The notes under the pieces are model-generated. The model made no database searches. It was not told the origin of the DNA and worked only from the letters and a program-made list of their open reading frames with translations. 64,000 nt of DNA from Bacteroidaceae bacterium (GTDB lineage Bacteria > Bacteroidota > Bacteroidia > Bacteroidales > Bacteroidaceae): contig JAGCFO010000025.1 in assembly GCA_017650105.1 (NCBI GenBank), positions 62,001 to 126,000 of the forward strand, given 5' to 3'. The translations under genes were made by a program, and so were the position numbers. Positions 6,880-15,770 of this stretch are shown here, piece by piece (the stretch's first letter is position 1; each line of letters begins with the position of its first letter).

Positions 6880-9429
6880 TCAGCGTGTCATACTTAGCGA
6901 AACTTTAGCAGACTGCAGGCCTTCGGATGTAGCTGTCAACAAAGCTTTTCCTTTGTTGCCGTCATTCTGCAACACAACAAGACACTTTCCGTGAAATGCT
7001 TTGCGGAAAGGAGCCTTGAAACTCTCAAGCGATGTCTGACAACCGTTATCCACGCCAGCAATGAAAGCGTGACCGTCTACTTCAAACTCAACGAGATTAT
7101 CAGCATTAGGACAAAAATTGCCTTCTTTGTCAACCACTTCTACTGTCACGAACGACAAGTCTCTTCCGTCAGCAGAAAGTTTTTTTCTATCGGGGGTCAG
7201 CCGTATTGCATAAGGCTCTCCTGCCGTATGAATAGTTTCCTTCATCACTTCAGCTCCAGCACGACGAGTGATAACCTTCAACTCTCCCGGCTCGAAAGGC
7301 ACGCGCCACATTACATGATAATCGGCACCCTTAGTGGCAACGCCCTGCGATTTACCGTTGATGAACAACTCTGCCTCGTCTGCCTGATTGAAGTAAGCCC
7401 AGACATCTACCGTTTCACCCTCTTTCCAATTCCAGTGGGGAAGTACGTGCAGCATAGGCTTCTCAGTCCAAACACTCTTATAAAGATAGTAGGCATCTTT
7501 GGGGAAGCCTGCTAAATCGACAATGCCGAAGTAGCTGCTGCGGGCAGGCCATCCATAAGGAGTCGGCTCGCCTATATAATCGAAGCCAGACCAAATAAAC
7601 TGCCCAGAGATATATGGAAGCTCATCGTAATAATGGAGATTACGCTCGTGAGTGCTGCTCCAAGGTGCGTGACAGTTATCGTAAGCGCTGCACATGAAAG
7701 TGCTGTCGTTGAAAGGTCTGTCCCAACGCGAAGGCCAGACAAAGACGCTATCGCTCGGCATTCGGTAGTACCCACGAGTGTGAAGCGAAGAGACGCTTTC
7801 GCTTATAATGAACGGTTTATGGGGAAACCATTCTGGAACTTTCGGGAAGTTATATTCATGATAATTGAATCCTATGATATCCACGCCTCCTTCACAGAAA
7901 AGATTGTTGCGTGGATCTGCTGCATTGCATCCTGCAGTAATGGGGCGCGAGGAGTCAAGAGAGCGGATGATATTACAAAGGTGTCGCGTGAGATACTGAT
8001 TTACGTTAAATGTGCTGTCATTCACATCATCATCACCCATATCGTGCCCGGCATTCAAAATCATGTTAGCTTGCTCGAGCGAAAGCGTGTCGGCATTCGC
8101 ATCGTTCCATTGCTCCAGCACTTCGTTGCCGATACTCCACATGACAATAGAAGGATGGTTTCTGTCGCGCCGAACCAAATCGCTAAGGTCCTTCTCGTGC
8201 CACTCATCGAAAAAGCGAGCATAATCACGCTGAGTCTTGCGTCGGCGCCACATATCGAACGATTCATCCATCACAAGGAAGCCCATCTCATCACACAACT
8301 CTAGAAGTTCCTCAGAAGGAGGATTGTGGCTGCAACGAACAGCATTAACTCCGCATCCCCGCAGAATTTCGAGCTGGCGCTGAATTGCTCGACGATTCAC
8401 GGCAGCTCCGAGACAGCCCAAATCGTGATGCAGGCACACTCCGTTGAGCCTAACTGGCTCAGCATTAAGTGCAAAGCCGTGCTCGGCATCAAAAGAGAAG
8501 TCGCGAATACCGAAACGGAAAGCATAATCGTCTATAACCTTCTTTCCGTCCTTCAATTCCACCTTCATCGTGTATAGATAAGGATTCTCCACGCTCCAAT
8601 GGACGGGATGCTCAATGGTGAAAGGAACGCCGTTTTGAGTAAGCTGGTGCGGAGCGACAGATATTTTCGTACCTTCCATGTATCGCACAGTGCCCTTTTC
8701 GTCAAGCACAGTGATAACCTGCGTAAGATTGCATGCGGCATCGGTTGTGTTGCGCACTCCGACAACTATGCTGTCATAATCCCAATAGACATCCTTGCGC
8801 TGTTCTTTATGATTGCTCAACAGATACGTATCCCAAGGCTCTATATGAACAGGATCGACCATTGTGACGTATACGCTACGATAGATGCCACAACCCGAAT
8901 ACCAACGGCTGTTCGGTTGATCGCTGTTATCTACACGAACCGCTAACACATTGTCTCCCTCAGGATTAATCCAAGGAGTCATATCGTATTCGAAAGATAT
9001 GTAGCCATAAGGACGTGTTCCAAGCAAATGACCGTTCAGATAAACGCTGGAATTCATGTAAACTCCTCCGAACTTCACGAGAAGCTTCTCGTTTCCCTTG
9101 CATTCTCGTACAATATCGCTAACGCGAAAATGTTTACGATACCAGCCAACCCCTCCGGGCAGTGCTCCTCCTCCCGTTCCGGAAGGATTGTCTTTGCTGA
9201 AAGAGCCCTCAATTGCCCAATCGTGAGGAAGATTGAGTTTTCTCCATTGGGAATCGTCAAAGTCTACAGCGGAAAAAGTCGGCTCGTCGGCATTGAGCAT
9301 AAAGAGCCAGTCGTTGTCAATATTTTCCACCTGACGAGTCTGCTGCATAGCGGTTTCCCCCTTGCAGGCGAAAAGAAAAAGAATTACTGCTGACAGAAGC
9401 AGATTAGTTGTTTTGTTTAGGATAGCCAT
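6880..9429 (-). CDS. GH2 beta-galactosidase-type lipoprotein
   Basis: 849 residues with a lipoprotein signal (lipobox LFAC, Cys22), so it is anchored in the cell envelope. Glycoside hydrolase family 2 architecture: sugar-binding jelly roll (about 35-200, with LPHDWAIEG and GVGWYRKHF), immunoglobulin-like sandwich (about 205-310), TIM barrel (about 315-640) with acid/base Glu436 in MWSIGNE and nucleophile Glu544 in IISES. After the barrel come a DUF4982-like domain (about 650-740) and a final invasin/Ig-like domain (about 740-849, beginning AIRLTPDRKKLSADGRD). This layout is typical of Bacteroidota beta-galactosidases that trim terminal galactose from plant or host glycans. The exact linkage cannot be told. 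It lies downstream of the sensor kinase-regulator pair and upstream of xylBA, all on one strand, suggesting co-regulation. Confidence 0.9.
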   Translation of the reverse strand: MAILNKTTNLLLSAVILFLFACKGETAMQQTRQVENIDNDWLFMLNADEPTFSAVDFDDSQWRKLNLPHDWAIEGSFSKDNPSGTGGGALPGGVGWYRKHFRVSDIVRECKGNEKLLVKFGGVYMNSSVYLNGHLLGTRPYGYISFEYDMTPWINPEGDNVLAVRVDNSDQPNSRWYSGCGIYRSVYVTMVDPVHIEPWDTYLLSNHKEQRKDVYWDYDSIVVGVRNTTDAACNLTQVITVLDEKGTVRYMEGTKISVAPHQLTQNGVPFTIEHPVHWSVENPYLYTMKVELKDGKKVIDDYAFRFGIRDFSFDAEHGFALNAEPVRLNGVCLHHDLGCLGAAVNRRAIQRQLEILRGCGVNAVRCSHNPPSEELLELCDEMGFLVMDESFDMWRRRKTQRDYARFFDEWHEKDLSDLVRRDRNHPSIVMWSIGNEVLEQWNDANADTLSLEQANMILNAGHDMGDDDVNDSTFNVNQYLTRHLCNIIRSLDSSRPITAGCNAADPRNNLFCEGGVDIIGFNYHEYNFPKVPEWFPHKPFIISESVSSLHTRGYYRMPSDSVFVWPSRWDRPFNDSTFMCSAYDNCHAPWSSTHERNLHYYDELPYISGQFIWSGFDYIGEPTPYGWPARSSYFGIVDLAGFPKDAYYLYKSVWTEKPMLHVLPHWNWKEGETVDVWAYFNQADEAELFINGKSQGVATKGADYHVMWRVPFEPGELKVITRRAGAEVMKETIHTAGEPYAIRLTPDRKKLSADGRDLSFVTVEVVDKEGNFCPNADNLVEFEVDGHAFIAGVDNGCQTSLESFKAPFRKAFHGKCLVVLQNDGNKGKALLTATSEGLQSAKVSLSMTR

Positions 9430-9443
9430 TCTGAAAAGATAAA

Positions 9444-9515
9444 GAAAGAATAAAAAATTATGTAGAAGGGAAAAAAGATTATGAAGAAAGAATACGGCGA
9501 GATGCTTTCTTCTCC
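9444..9515. repeat. 21-bp-phased array (TTCTYC family), degenerate copy
   Basis: Three 21-bp units begin GAAAGAATAAAAAATTATG, GAAGGGAAAAAAGATTATG and GAAAGAATACGGCGAGATG, followed by TTCTTCTCC. They fill the gap between the response regulator stop and the GH2 start. Cores are less palindromic than in other copies. Confidence 0.6.
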
Positions 9516-9522
9516 TTGAGTT

Positions 9523-10239
9523 TTAATCGTCTGGGATGAGATTTTCAGGATCGATGATGTGAAGTTCAATTGCACGCACCACAAGGCGCACGGAATTGAT
9601 GGAGCGCCCGTCGTTCTCGGGAAAAAGGCGGGTTATCAAATCAGCCTGACGCTTTTCCAACGACTTCGTGCTGAAGGGCATCGTGCGCAGCGTTGAAATC
9701 TGATCCTTCGTATAACCCAAAGCTAAATGACGCAAGTAGCGCTCATCGTACTCATCGATGTCATATTCTATGATTGCCTTGCGGCGCATCGTCTCAGTAT
9801 TCACTGCCTGACGGAATCGTTCGACAATCTTTTCCAGTATTGGTTGGTTGAAGACCCATTGTTTGCCTTCCATCACTCGGCGTACTTCATCTCGTGTAAG
9901 CAACTCACCTGTCTTGAGAACGATACCGTTTGCTCCCGCATCCAACACGTCAACCCATAGTTTCTCGTTCAGCACCTCGCCCGTAAAGATGAGCACTTTC
10001 ACTCCAAGGAACTCTTTTCGCAGCCTGCGACAGATTTCGACACCGATTGTGGTAGAGCCTCCGAGCCCCAAATCCAACAAGACCATATCGGGCACTTGCT
10101 GCTCCATGAGTGGCCAAAACTCCTCTTCCGTCATCGCTGTGCCTATGACTTCGGCTTCTGGAATCTCGGTACGGAATATTTCTACCGTACCTTTCATTTC
10201 CAGCTTGACGTCTTCAACAATAATTACTTTCCAGGACAT
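9523..10239 (-). CDS. response regulator with unusual C-terminal output domain
   Basis: 238 residues from ATG 10239 (MSWKVIIVEDV; a TTG two codons upstream is disfavoured). Receiver domain residues 1-120: acidic pair in VEDV, phospho-acceptor Asp56 in VLLDLGLGG, Thr86 in IFTGE and Lys109 in VLKTGE. The C-terminal part (about 165-238; YLRHLALGYTKDQISTLRTMPFSTKSLEKRQADLITRLF) resembles a LuxR/NarL-type helix-turn-helix with a conserved 'LALGYTKDQI' entry. It follows the sensor kinase gene by 15 bp in the same operon and is its obvious partner. Target genes are unknown; the adjacent GH2 and xylBA genes are candidates. Confidence 0.88.
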   Translation of the reverse strand: MSWKVIIVEDVKLEMKGTVEIFRTEIPEAEVIGTAMTEEEFWPLMEQQVPDMVLLDLGLGGSTTIGVEICRRLRKEFLGVKVLIFTGEVLNEKLWVDVLDAGANGIVLKTGELLTRDEVRRVMEGKQWVFNQPILEKIVERFRQAVNTETMRRKAIIEYDIDEYDERYLRHLALGYTKDQISTLRTMPFSTKSLEKRQADLITRLFPENDGRSINSVRLVVRAIELHIIDPENLIPDD

Positions 10240-10254
10240 ATTCAATTTTTTTAA

Positions 10255-13248
10255 TCATTTCACGTCGTGTTCTTCTTTCTTTACCTCCTTCTCGTTAGAT
10301 GAAGGTATGGTAAAATGTATGATAAGTCCACCCTTTTCACTTAGCGCCGATGCAACGATACGGCATCCGGGGTGATCGAAATACTCATCGTGCTCTCGTA
10401 TAATCTGCCGCATTAAGATGCGGGCATTATCGGAAGAAGGTTCAAAGAACTCTCGTAACTCCTCAACCGTGAACTTTACGTTCTCGTCAATGAAAGAAAC
10501 CTTGATGAAATTACCCTCCCTTTCTGCATCCAGCAGCAAAGAAGTCTTCTCGTTACGAATAAGGACGTCATCTATTAGCGTTTCCATCAAATAGCGAAGC
10601 AAGACTTCGTCTCCCTCAGCAAACAGATTTTTTTTGTGGACTTTCAGTTCTACGGCTAAAGCATTCGACTGCTGTTTCTTCCTATTAAGATAATCGACTG
10701 CATAGTCAAAAAGAGTATCAATTGACACAGAGGAACGGCGGAAAGTCGATTCCTCAAGCTGGCGCGCAGCACATGCTGCTAATGTAGAATACACTTCGCT
10801 ATAGTAATCCACCAGCTCAGGCAAACCTTCGAATGACTTGTTCTCAACTAGATGACATATCCTTCCAGGATAGAAAACCGTCTCGTGCTTGATAGCTGAG
10901 AGACAGTTGTCGAGCACCTGATTCTGTACATACAGTCTATTCTCCTCATACTGAAGGCGCGAGAGTCCGCTGTCTTCCTCAACAAGCCTGCTCTGCTCAA
11001 TAATGCGCTGCTCCTGCAAATGATGCAGACGCCGACGGGGACGAAATACCAATGAATAATACCCCAAAGCAAAGAGCAGCGCCATCAGAATCAAGGCCAC
11101 GATGAGCCATACAATATCCGTATATGTGCGCTGCATCCTTCGCCAGTCTTTGGCGATATTCACATCAATGGACTGCAATTTATAGAGTGTTGTGTAAGCC
11201 CTGTTATTGTAGCGGTAATCAGCCCATCTGTTCAAAGCCAAAGAAGCCACAGCCAACTCATTCCGAAGATCAAGAATCGTGAAGTAATCAGTTGAGAAGT
11301 CTGCCATCCACCATTCGCGCTCTACCACACGCCCTCTTCCGGAAATGGATAGAGGACTCAACGGAACCTCTGAGTGTTGCTGACAATGAAGATTCAGATA
11401 ACGGAAAGCACTATCGCCATAAGCGAAAGCATCCTCATAGCGCGCCTCTGTATTTGCATAATAAACACTATCCGCAAAATCTGCGGCAAGCGAGAGCAAG
11501 CTGTCGTAAGGAACCGCATCAGAAATATTATCTTGTGAAGTATGCATAGGATCGGGAATCGTCTGTGCATACGACGTAGGGCAAACAAGGCAGAGGAGAA
11601 ATATCATTATGGCAGCACGCATAGCTTTGGGCAGACGGAACCAGAATCGGCTCCCCTTCTCCTTCTCGCTCTCTATGCCGAAACGGCACACACGGAAGAA
11701 ATCGTCCGTCTTGCGGTATTTGTCAATGATTCCTTTACAATTTAGGATGCCGAAACCATGATTGTCGCTAGTCAGCACCTTTTCATCCAGGATGCGTCGC
11801 TTTTCCTCCTCAGACAATCCGATACCCGTATCTTTCACGCCAATCTCAACATAGTCTTCATCGGGGACTGCGCTAACCGAAACAGTTCCGTCTTTTGGTG
11901 TAAACTTGCGGGCGTTGTCCATCAACGTATTGAGCATAAACAGCGTAAGGGCCTTATCCGCCTTTACAACAGCGTCTGTCGGTTGCACATCAAGCAGAAT
12001 CCCTTTGCTTGCAAACGAAGAGCTGTTTTTCGCAACGATCTCAAACACATCTTTTAAGGCAAATTGCTCAATGTGGAGATTCACCATTCCCTGTCGGGTC
12101 TGAATCCATTTGGAAAGCACTTCGTTGCGCGAATCTATCTCCTGCGCAAGTTCATTCACATACTCATAATCACCTTCTCGATGAATCTCGCGCCGCATAC
12201 GATCAATAAGAGGAATAGCGCTTGTCACAATCGACAGAGAAGCCTTGCGCATGATGTTGTCGCGCTTGTTTCGCTCCGTCTGAAGCTGATGCATGGCGTA
12301 GCGTTCACCCGTTTCACGACGTTCATCGTCGAGTTGCTCGTTTAGCTGCTCCAGATATCTCTTCCCCTGCCGGCGCCATTTCTGTGAAAGGAACAGGAAT
12401 AGTCCAATAGCAATGACCGACAATCCGACAGCACCCACAAACAAGCCTCTGACTTTTTTCACGCGCCGTTCCAGTTCAAGGTGTCGCATTGGCATCTCTT
12501 TGTCTTCGCGAATCTCATTCAGCAGGTCAAGATATTGATTTCTATATTCATCTGAGCGCTGTTTGTCTCCTAATCCGGCATAAGCGACACTCATCTGCTC
12601 AAACAACCGGCACAGGCTCTCGGGATAGAGCTCCGCATTCAAGTTATCCGCGTTCTCCACAATATGGTCAGGCTCCATTTGACTAAGCATTTCCAAAGCT
12701 TTCTGGAACTCGCCTGAATCGCTCAGCAATGAAGCGTCGATCAACAGGGACTCGATGCGCCAATAATCGTCGTCTTCTGCCAGCTGATGAGCAATGCTTT
12801 GGCACTGCCGTATGCCCAGACGTCCGATTTCAGGCCCGTAGCCATAGTATCCGCATAGATAACGATACTCCAGCCACTGACGCGTGGAAGCAGCCTGGGG
12901 ATTGTCTTCGTCAATCTGCTGCATTTCACGAACGGCACGGTTTTCCTGGCTCAGCATATAATAATAGGAGGCCGAAGTTAAATGATACTGCGTTTTTGCC
13001 TGAGCAAAACGCTCGCGTTCTTTCTCAGGCATGAAACGAGCCACACGTCCCGCCATTCGCAAATACTGTTCGGCACGCTGCCGAGACCGATAAAACGCAA
13101 GATTGTCTGCCGAACGCTGGTAATACTGCATTCGTCCCACTTCTTCCTCAAGCCGTTCTATACTGGAATGGGCACTACACCCCGTTAATGCCTCGCACAG
13201 CGTGAGAAGCATCAGCCAAAGGAATAGATGTGAGAGTTTCTTTCGCAT
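10255..13248 (-). CDS. double-module sensor histidine kinase (DUF5112/DUF5113-type)
   Basis: 997 residues formed by two sensor-kinase modules in one chain. Module 1: lipoprotein-like signal (LTGC, Cys24), helical TPR-like periplasmic sensor (about 28-260), membrane segment 268-288, coiled region, then a HATPase domain with N-box NTLMDNARKF (about 440-449), DTGIG (473-477) and GFGILNCKGI (498-507). Module 2: a second signal-like membrane segment (545-562), periplasmic region (about 563-710), membrane segment 712-734, coiled-coil, then a dimerisation helix with LSAIKHETVFYP (His788) and a degenerate ATPase-like end. Module 1 has no His in its dimerisation helix, whereas module 2 has the His but no recognisable N or G boxes. 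The DUF names are from memory. First gene of the kinase-regulator operon. Confidence 0.85.
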   Translation of the reverse strand: MRKKLSHLFLWLMLLTLCEALTGCSAHSSIERLEEEVGRMQYYQRSADNLAFYRSRQRAEQYLRMAGRVARFMPEKERERFAQAKTQYHLTSASYYYMLSQENRAVREMQQIDEDNPQAASTRQWLEYRYLCGYYGYGPEIGRLGIRQCQSIAHQLAEDDDYWRIESLLIDASLLSDSGEFQKALEMLSQMEPDHIVENADNLNAELYPESLCRLFEQMSVAYAGLGDKQRSDEYRNQYLDLLNEIREDKEMPMRHLELERRVKKVRGLFVGAVGLSVIAIGLFLFLSQKWRRQGKRYLEQLNEQLDDERRETGERYAMHQLQTERNKRDNIMRKASLSIVTSAIPLIDRMRREIHREGDYEYVNELAQEIDSRNEVLSKWIQTRQGMVNLHIEQFALKDVFEIVAKNSSSFASKGILLDVQPTDAVVKADKALTLFMLNTLMDNARKFTPKDGTVSVSAVPDEDYVEIGVKDTGIGLSEEEKRRILDEKVLTSDNHGFGILNCKGIIDKYRKTDDFFRVCRFGIESEKEKGSRFWFRLPKAMRAAIMIFLLCLVCPTSYAQTIPDPMHTSQDNISDAVPYDSLLSLAADFADSVYYANTEARYEDAFAYGDSAFRYLNLHCQQHSEVPLSPLSISGRGRVVEREWWMADFSTDYFTILDLRNELAVASLALNRWADYRYNNRAYTTLYKLQSIDVNIAKDWRRMQRTYTDIVWLIVALILMALLFALGYYSLVFRPRRRLHHLQEQRIIEQSRLVEEDSGLSRLQYEENRLYVQNQVLDNCLSAIKHETVFYPGRICHLVENKSFEGLPELVDYYSEVYSTLAACAARQLEESTFRRSSVSIDTLFDYAVDYLNRKKQQSNALAVELKVHKKNLFAEGDEVLLRYLMETLIDDVLIRNEKTSLLLDAEREGNFIKVSFIDENVKFTVEELREFFEPSSDNARILMRQIIREHDEYFDHPGCRIVASALSEKGGLIIHFTIPSSNEKEVKKEEHDVK

Positions 13249-13398
13249 TAGGGCAACCTATATTCAACCAGTTATAAGATCTTCCTTCTGATGTATGCTA
13301 CAAAATTACAAATAGTTTTTGACATAACATCATCCATTCGATGAATTTTTGTCACACGACTGATAAAAGGCGCGTACTTTCTTGCGGGCTGATTTTGG

Positions 13399-14292
13399 TT
13401 AAGTGCGCAGGCCTACTCTGCGGAATTTCAGCGGAGATGTTCCTTCGTATCTGGTAAACATTCGCGTAAAATGATTCGGATAGGCAAAACCGAGTTCTTC
13501 CGCTATCTCCCCTACAGTCATATTCGTTGTAAGCAGAAGATGTTTCGCAGCCGACATAATCTTATCATGAAGGTAGTCTTGCGCCGTGATGTGAAGTTCG
13601 CGCTTCACCAAATCCCCAAAATAGTTTGGCGAAAGGTTGAACTCTGCCGCACACCAGGCAACGGTTGGTTGTCCTTTCTGCGCCGGAAGTCCACTTGAGA
13701 GATAGTTGTCAACCAAGTTGTCTAATCTCTGCGAAAGAGATGTCCCCGCCGAAAGGCTATCGGTAAACTGACGTTCGTAGAAACGTTTGAAATAGCTTAG
13801 TAACTGCCCGATTCCCAATCGGATGAGCTGCCCCGAAAGGTAGTCGCTTGGAGTGTGCAGTTCGGCAAAGATGTTTGCAAAACAGTTGTAAATGATGCTC
13901 CTTTCAGAAGTATTCAACTCTACGGCTTCCATTACGTCGGAAGAAAAGTAGTTGAACATATAGAAATCTCTTCCGAGTCCTGTCTTCTCCAAGAGTTCAG
14001 GCCTGAAGGCAAGCATCCACCCGCTGGGACGTTTTGTGTAGTCGAGTATCATCGCTGCAGTCTGCCCGGGGCGCAAAGAGAAAAGCGTGCCAGGTCTGTA
14101 CTGAACATGATTTCCGCCCTTGATAAGTTCCCCAAACACCTCATCCATCAGCACCACACAGTACATACCGAAATCAGTCGGCTCGAAAAGCGACACTTCG
14201 GCCCTCGACAAATCGCCTACCGAAACCAGCGGATGCACCGTAGGCTGACGGAAATAGGCATTGAATTCATCCATAGACTTAACAAAAACCAT
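13399..14292 (-). CDS. AraC-family transcriptional regulator
   Basis: 297 residues from ATG 14292 (MVFVKSMDEF; an upstream TTG is rejected). The N-terminal part (about 1-150) is a cupin-like ligand-binding region (VQYRPGTLFSLRPGQTA). The C-terminal 95 residues are a double helix-turn-helix: CAAEFNLSPNYFGDLVKRELHITAQDYLHDKIM, then MTVGEIAEELGFAYPNHFTRMFTRYEGTSPLKFR, which fits the AraC/XylS signature well. It lies upstream of the kinase operon on the same strand, with 150 bp between, and diverges from the DUF554 gene. The ligand and targets are unknown; the adjacent sugar genes are candidates only. Confidence 0.9.
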   Translation of the reverse strand: MVFVKSMDEFNAYFRQPTVHPLVSVGDLSRAEVSLFEPTDFGMYCVVLMDEVFGELIKGGNHVQYRPGTLFSLRPGQTAAMILDYTKRPSGWMLAFRPELLEKTGLGRDFYMFNYFSSDVMEAVELNTSERSIIYNCFANIFAELHTPSDYLSGQLIRLGIGQLLSYFKRFYERQFTDSLSAGTSLSQRLDNLVDNYLSSGLPAQKGQPTVAWCAAEFNLSPNYFGDLVKRELHITAQDYLHDKIMSAAKHLLLTTNMTVGEIAEELGFAYPNHFTRMFTRYEGTSPLKFRRVGLRT

Positions 14293-14321
14293 AGGCAAGG
14301 ATTTTTAGAGTTTAAGCGGGA

Positions 14322-14457
14322 CAAAAATAGGTATTTTTTCGGGAATAAAAGTTATTTTGGTAAGTAATTAAGGTATTTTTTTTCGCAATCCATGAATTTG
14401 GTATTTTTTTCAGTAAAAATGTTCTATTTCCTTTTACCGTTTTTATCATACCTTTGC
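14322..14457. promoter_or_regulatory. divergent promoter region of araC-type gene and DUF554 gene
   Basis: Minus-strand TATTTTTG (14322-14329) can serve as the -7 of the AraC gene. Plus-strand TACCTTTGC (14449-14457) is the -7 of the DUF554 gene. Between them GGTATTTTT recurs at 14330, 14372 and 14400, with a related GTTATTTTG at 14351. The first three of these positions are again 21 bp apart, so this may be another weak phased array or an operator set. Confidence 0.45.
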
Positions 14458-14496
14458 ACGCCCTCCGGGAAAAAGGATAAGGCAAAACGAAATGTC

Positions 14497-15270
14497 ATGT
14501 TAGGAACAATTGTCAATACTTGCACCATCATCATCGGCTCCACAGTGGGTCACTTGGCAAAGCGCGGCATCAAGGAGAAATACCAGACGGTAATGTTCCA
14601 GGCTATGGGCTTGGCAGCATTAGCCATCGGTTTCAACGCCGTTGCCAACCACATGCCGAAAAGCGAGTATCCTGTGCTGTTCATCGTCAGCCTGGCGCTG
14701 GGAGGGCTTCTTGGCACTTGGCTCGATTTTAACGGGTGCTTCAATCGGTTCGTCAACAGCCGTTCAAGCCGAAAGAGCAGCGAGAGCAAGAAGGAGCCAG
14801 CCTCATCATCCCTGAATCCTGAAATAGAGACAACGGAGCAGAGCGAGCCGAAGGAGAGCGGCAAAGGCAATCTTGCCCAAGGGCTCTCCACGGGCATCCT
14901 TCTCTACTGCATCGGGACTCTCTCTATCGTGGGCCCAATGATCAGCGCGCTCAACGGAGACAATACCTTCCTCTACACCAACGCCACGCTCGACCTCATC
15001 ACTTCCACCGTGCTGGCTACAACCTACGGCATCGGGATGATTTGGGCAGCGCCCGTGCTCTTCTGCTGGCAGGGAGCATTCTACCTCGTCACCAAGCTGG
15101 CAGGAAACATCATCCCCGACGCCCTTGTCGACGAGGTCATACTCGTGGGCGGCATACTCATCGTCGCCTCCGGCCTCAGCATATTGAGAATCAAGGACTG
15201 CAAGACGCTAAACCTCCTGCCTGCCCTCCTTGTCCCCATCCTCTTCTTTCTTATCAAATCGCTTTTCTAA
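14497..15270 (+). CDS. DUF554 family membrane protein
   Basis: 257 residues from ATG 14497 (MLGTIVNTCTIIIGSTVGHL); the frame upstream runs through the promoter and is rejected. About six or seven hydrophobic segments, with the family opening (TIVNTCTIIIGSTVGHLAKRGI) and the repeated G-rich half (LSTGILLYCIGTLSIVGPM) of DUF554 (YdfK-like) inner-membrane proteins. A charged insert of about 40 residues (SRSSRKSSESKKEP to KESGKGN) lies between the halves and is longer than I expect for the family. The function of DUF554 proteins is not established. Monocistronic. Confidence 0.85.
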   Translation: MLGTIVNTCTIIIGSTVGHLAKRGIKEKYQTVMFQAMGLAALAIGFNAVANHMPKSEYPVLFIVSLALGGLLGTWLDFNGCFNRFVNSRSSRKSSESKKEPASSSLNPEIETTEQSEPKESGKGNLAQGLSTGILLYCIGTLSIVGPMISALNGDNTFLYTNATLDLITSTVLATTYGIGMIWAAPVLFCWQGAFYLVTKLAGNIIPDALVDEVILVGGILIVASGLSILRIKDCKTLNLLPALLVPILFFLIKSLF

Positions 15271-15385
15271 TCGACTCATCCATACCCCCGAATAATAAAC
15301 CGACATGAAAATAGTTCGTACAGCTACGTTTGACATAAATAAGGTAATAGATCAAAGGATAACACTTCATTTTTCGCAAAGAAAA

Positions 15386-15479
15386 TTGTTGTTGCAACGT
15401 GTTGGGAAACGTGTCCCAACGTGTTGAGTAAGGTGTCCCAACGTGTTGGGAAACCTTGCTCAACGTGTTGCAACAACAA
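15386..15479. repeat. 22-bp-phased CAACGTGTTG array forming a large dyad
   Basis: CAACGTGTTG starts at 15395, 15417, 15439 and 15461, exactly 22 bp apart. The outer ends are perfect 13-nt inverted repeats (TTGTTGTTGCAAC at 15386-15398 and its complement at 15467-15479). Internally GTTGGG/CCCAAC pairs alternate, and the one variant GTTGAG (15423-15428) is matched by CTCAAC (15459-15464). This looks like a compensatory change and suggests selection for pairing or two-fold symmetry. Confidence 0.75.
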
Positions 15480-15713
15480 AATGGGCAAAGAAAAAATGGT
15501 TGTGGAGCCTCTTTCCGCTAAAAAAAGGAACATCGTCTCCCTCCGACCAAACAGAAACAAAAGTTAATTCAAAGTAGCTACCGAGCTTAATTGCCTTAAG
15601 TGAAACATCTTAGGAAAAAAGAAATGACAACCGAAATGGAAAAGAAAAACGGACACATACTGCTGACGGGTTTGCCAACTGAAAAACCACGTTTTTTTGT
15701 GTTCGTCTTTTGC

Positions 15714-15745
15714 TTTGCAAATTCGGGAAAAAGAAGTACCTTCGC
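15714..15745 (+). promoter_or_regulatory. promoter of the fprA-paaK-ACT operon
   Basis: TTTG (15714-15717), 19 bp, TACCTTCGC (15737-15745): a good Bacteroidota promoter, 25 bp upstream of the fprA start. Confidence 0.7.
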
Positions 15746-15770
15746 GGCGGAATTATAAACTACCTTTAAA

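Larger units (their letters stand above)
15271..15770. other. 500-bp intergenic region
   Basis: Contains the 22-bp-phased CAACGTGTTG array (15386-15479) and the fprA promoter. Short ORFs at 15305 (40 codons) and 15623 (44 codons) overlap the array and the promoter and are not supported as genes. A fragment near 15318 (AGCTACGTTTGACATAAATA) resembles one near 38269. Confidence 0.6.

Noticed and set aside
15318..15340. Similarity between short segments near 15318 and 38269 (AGCTAC, TTTRAYATAAATAAGG)
   Set aside because: About 20 of 23 bases match and both can read ATF(D/N)INK, but only two short AT-rich copies exist, so chance or a decayed repeat cannot be separated; not listed as a feature.
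15386..15479. CRISPR-like regularly spaced repeats
   Set aside because: Repeats are 7-12 bp with 10-14 bp between them, far shorter than CRISPR repeats and spacers, and no cas genes are present.
15623..15757. 44-codon ORF upstream of fprA
   Set aside because: It contains the fprA promoter (TTTG-19-TACCTTCGC) and has no similarity cues, so coding is unlikely.
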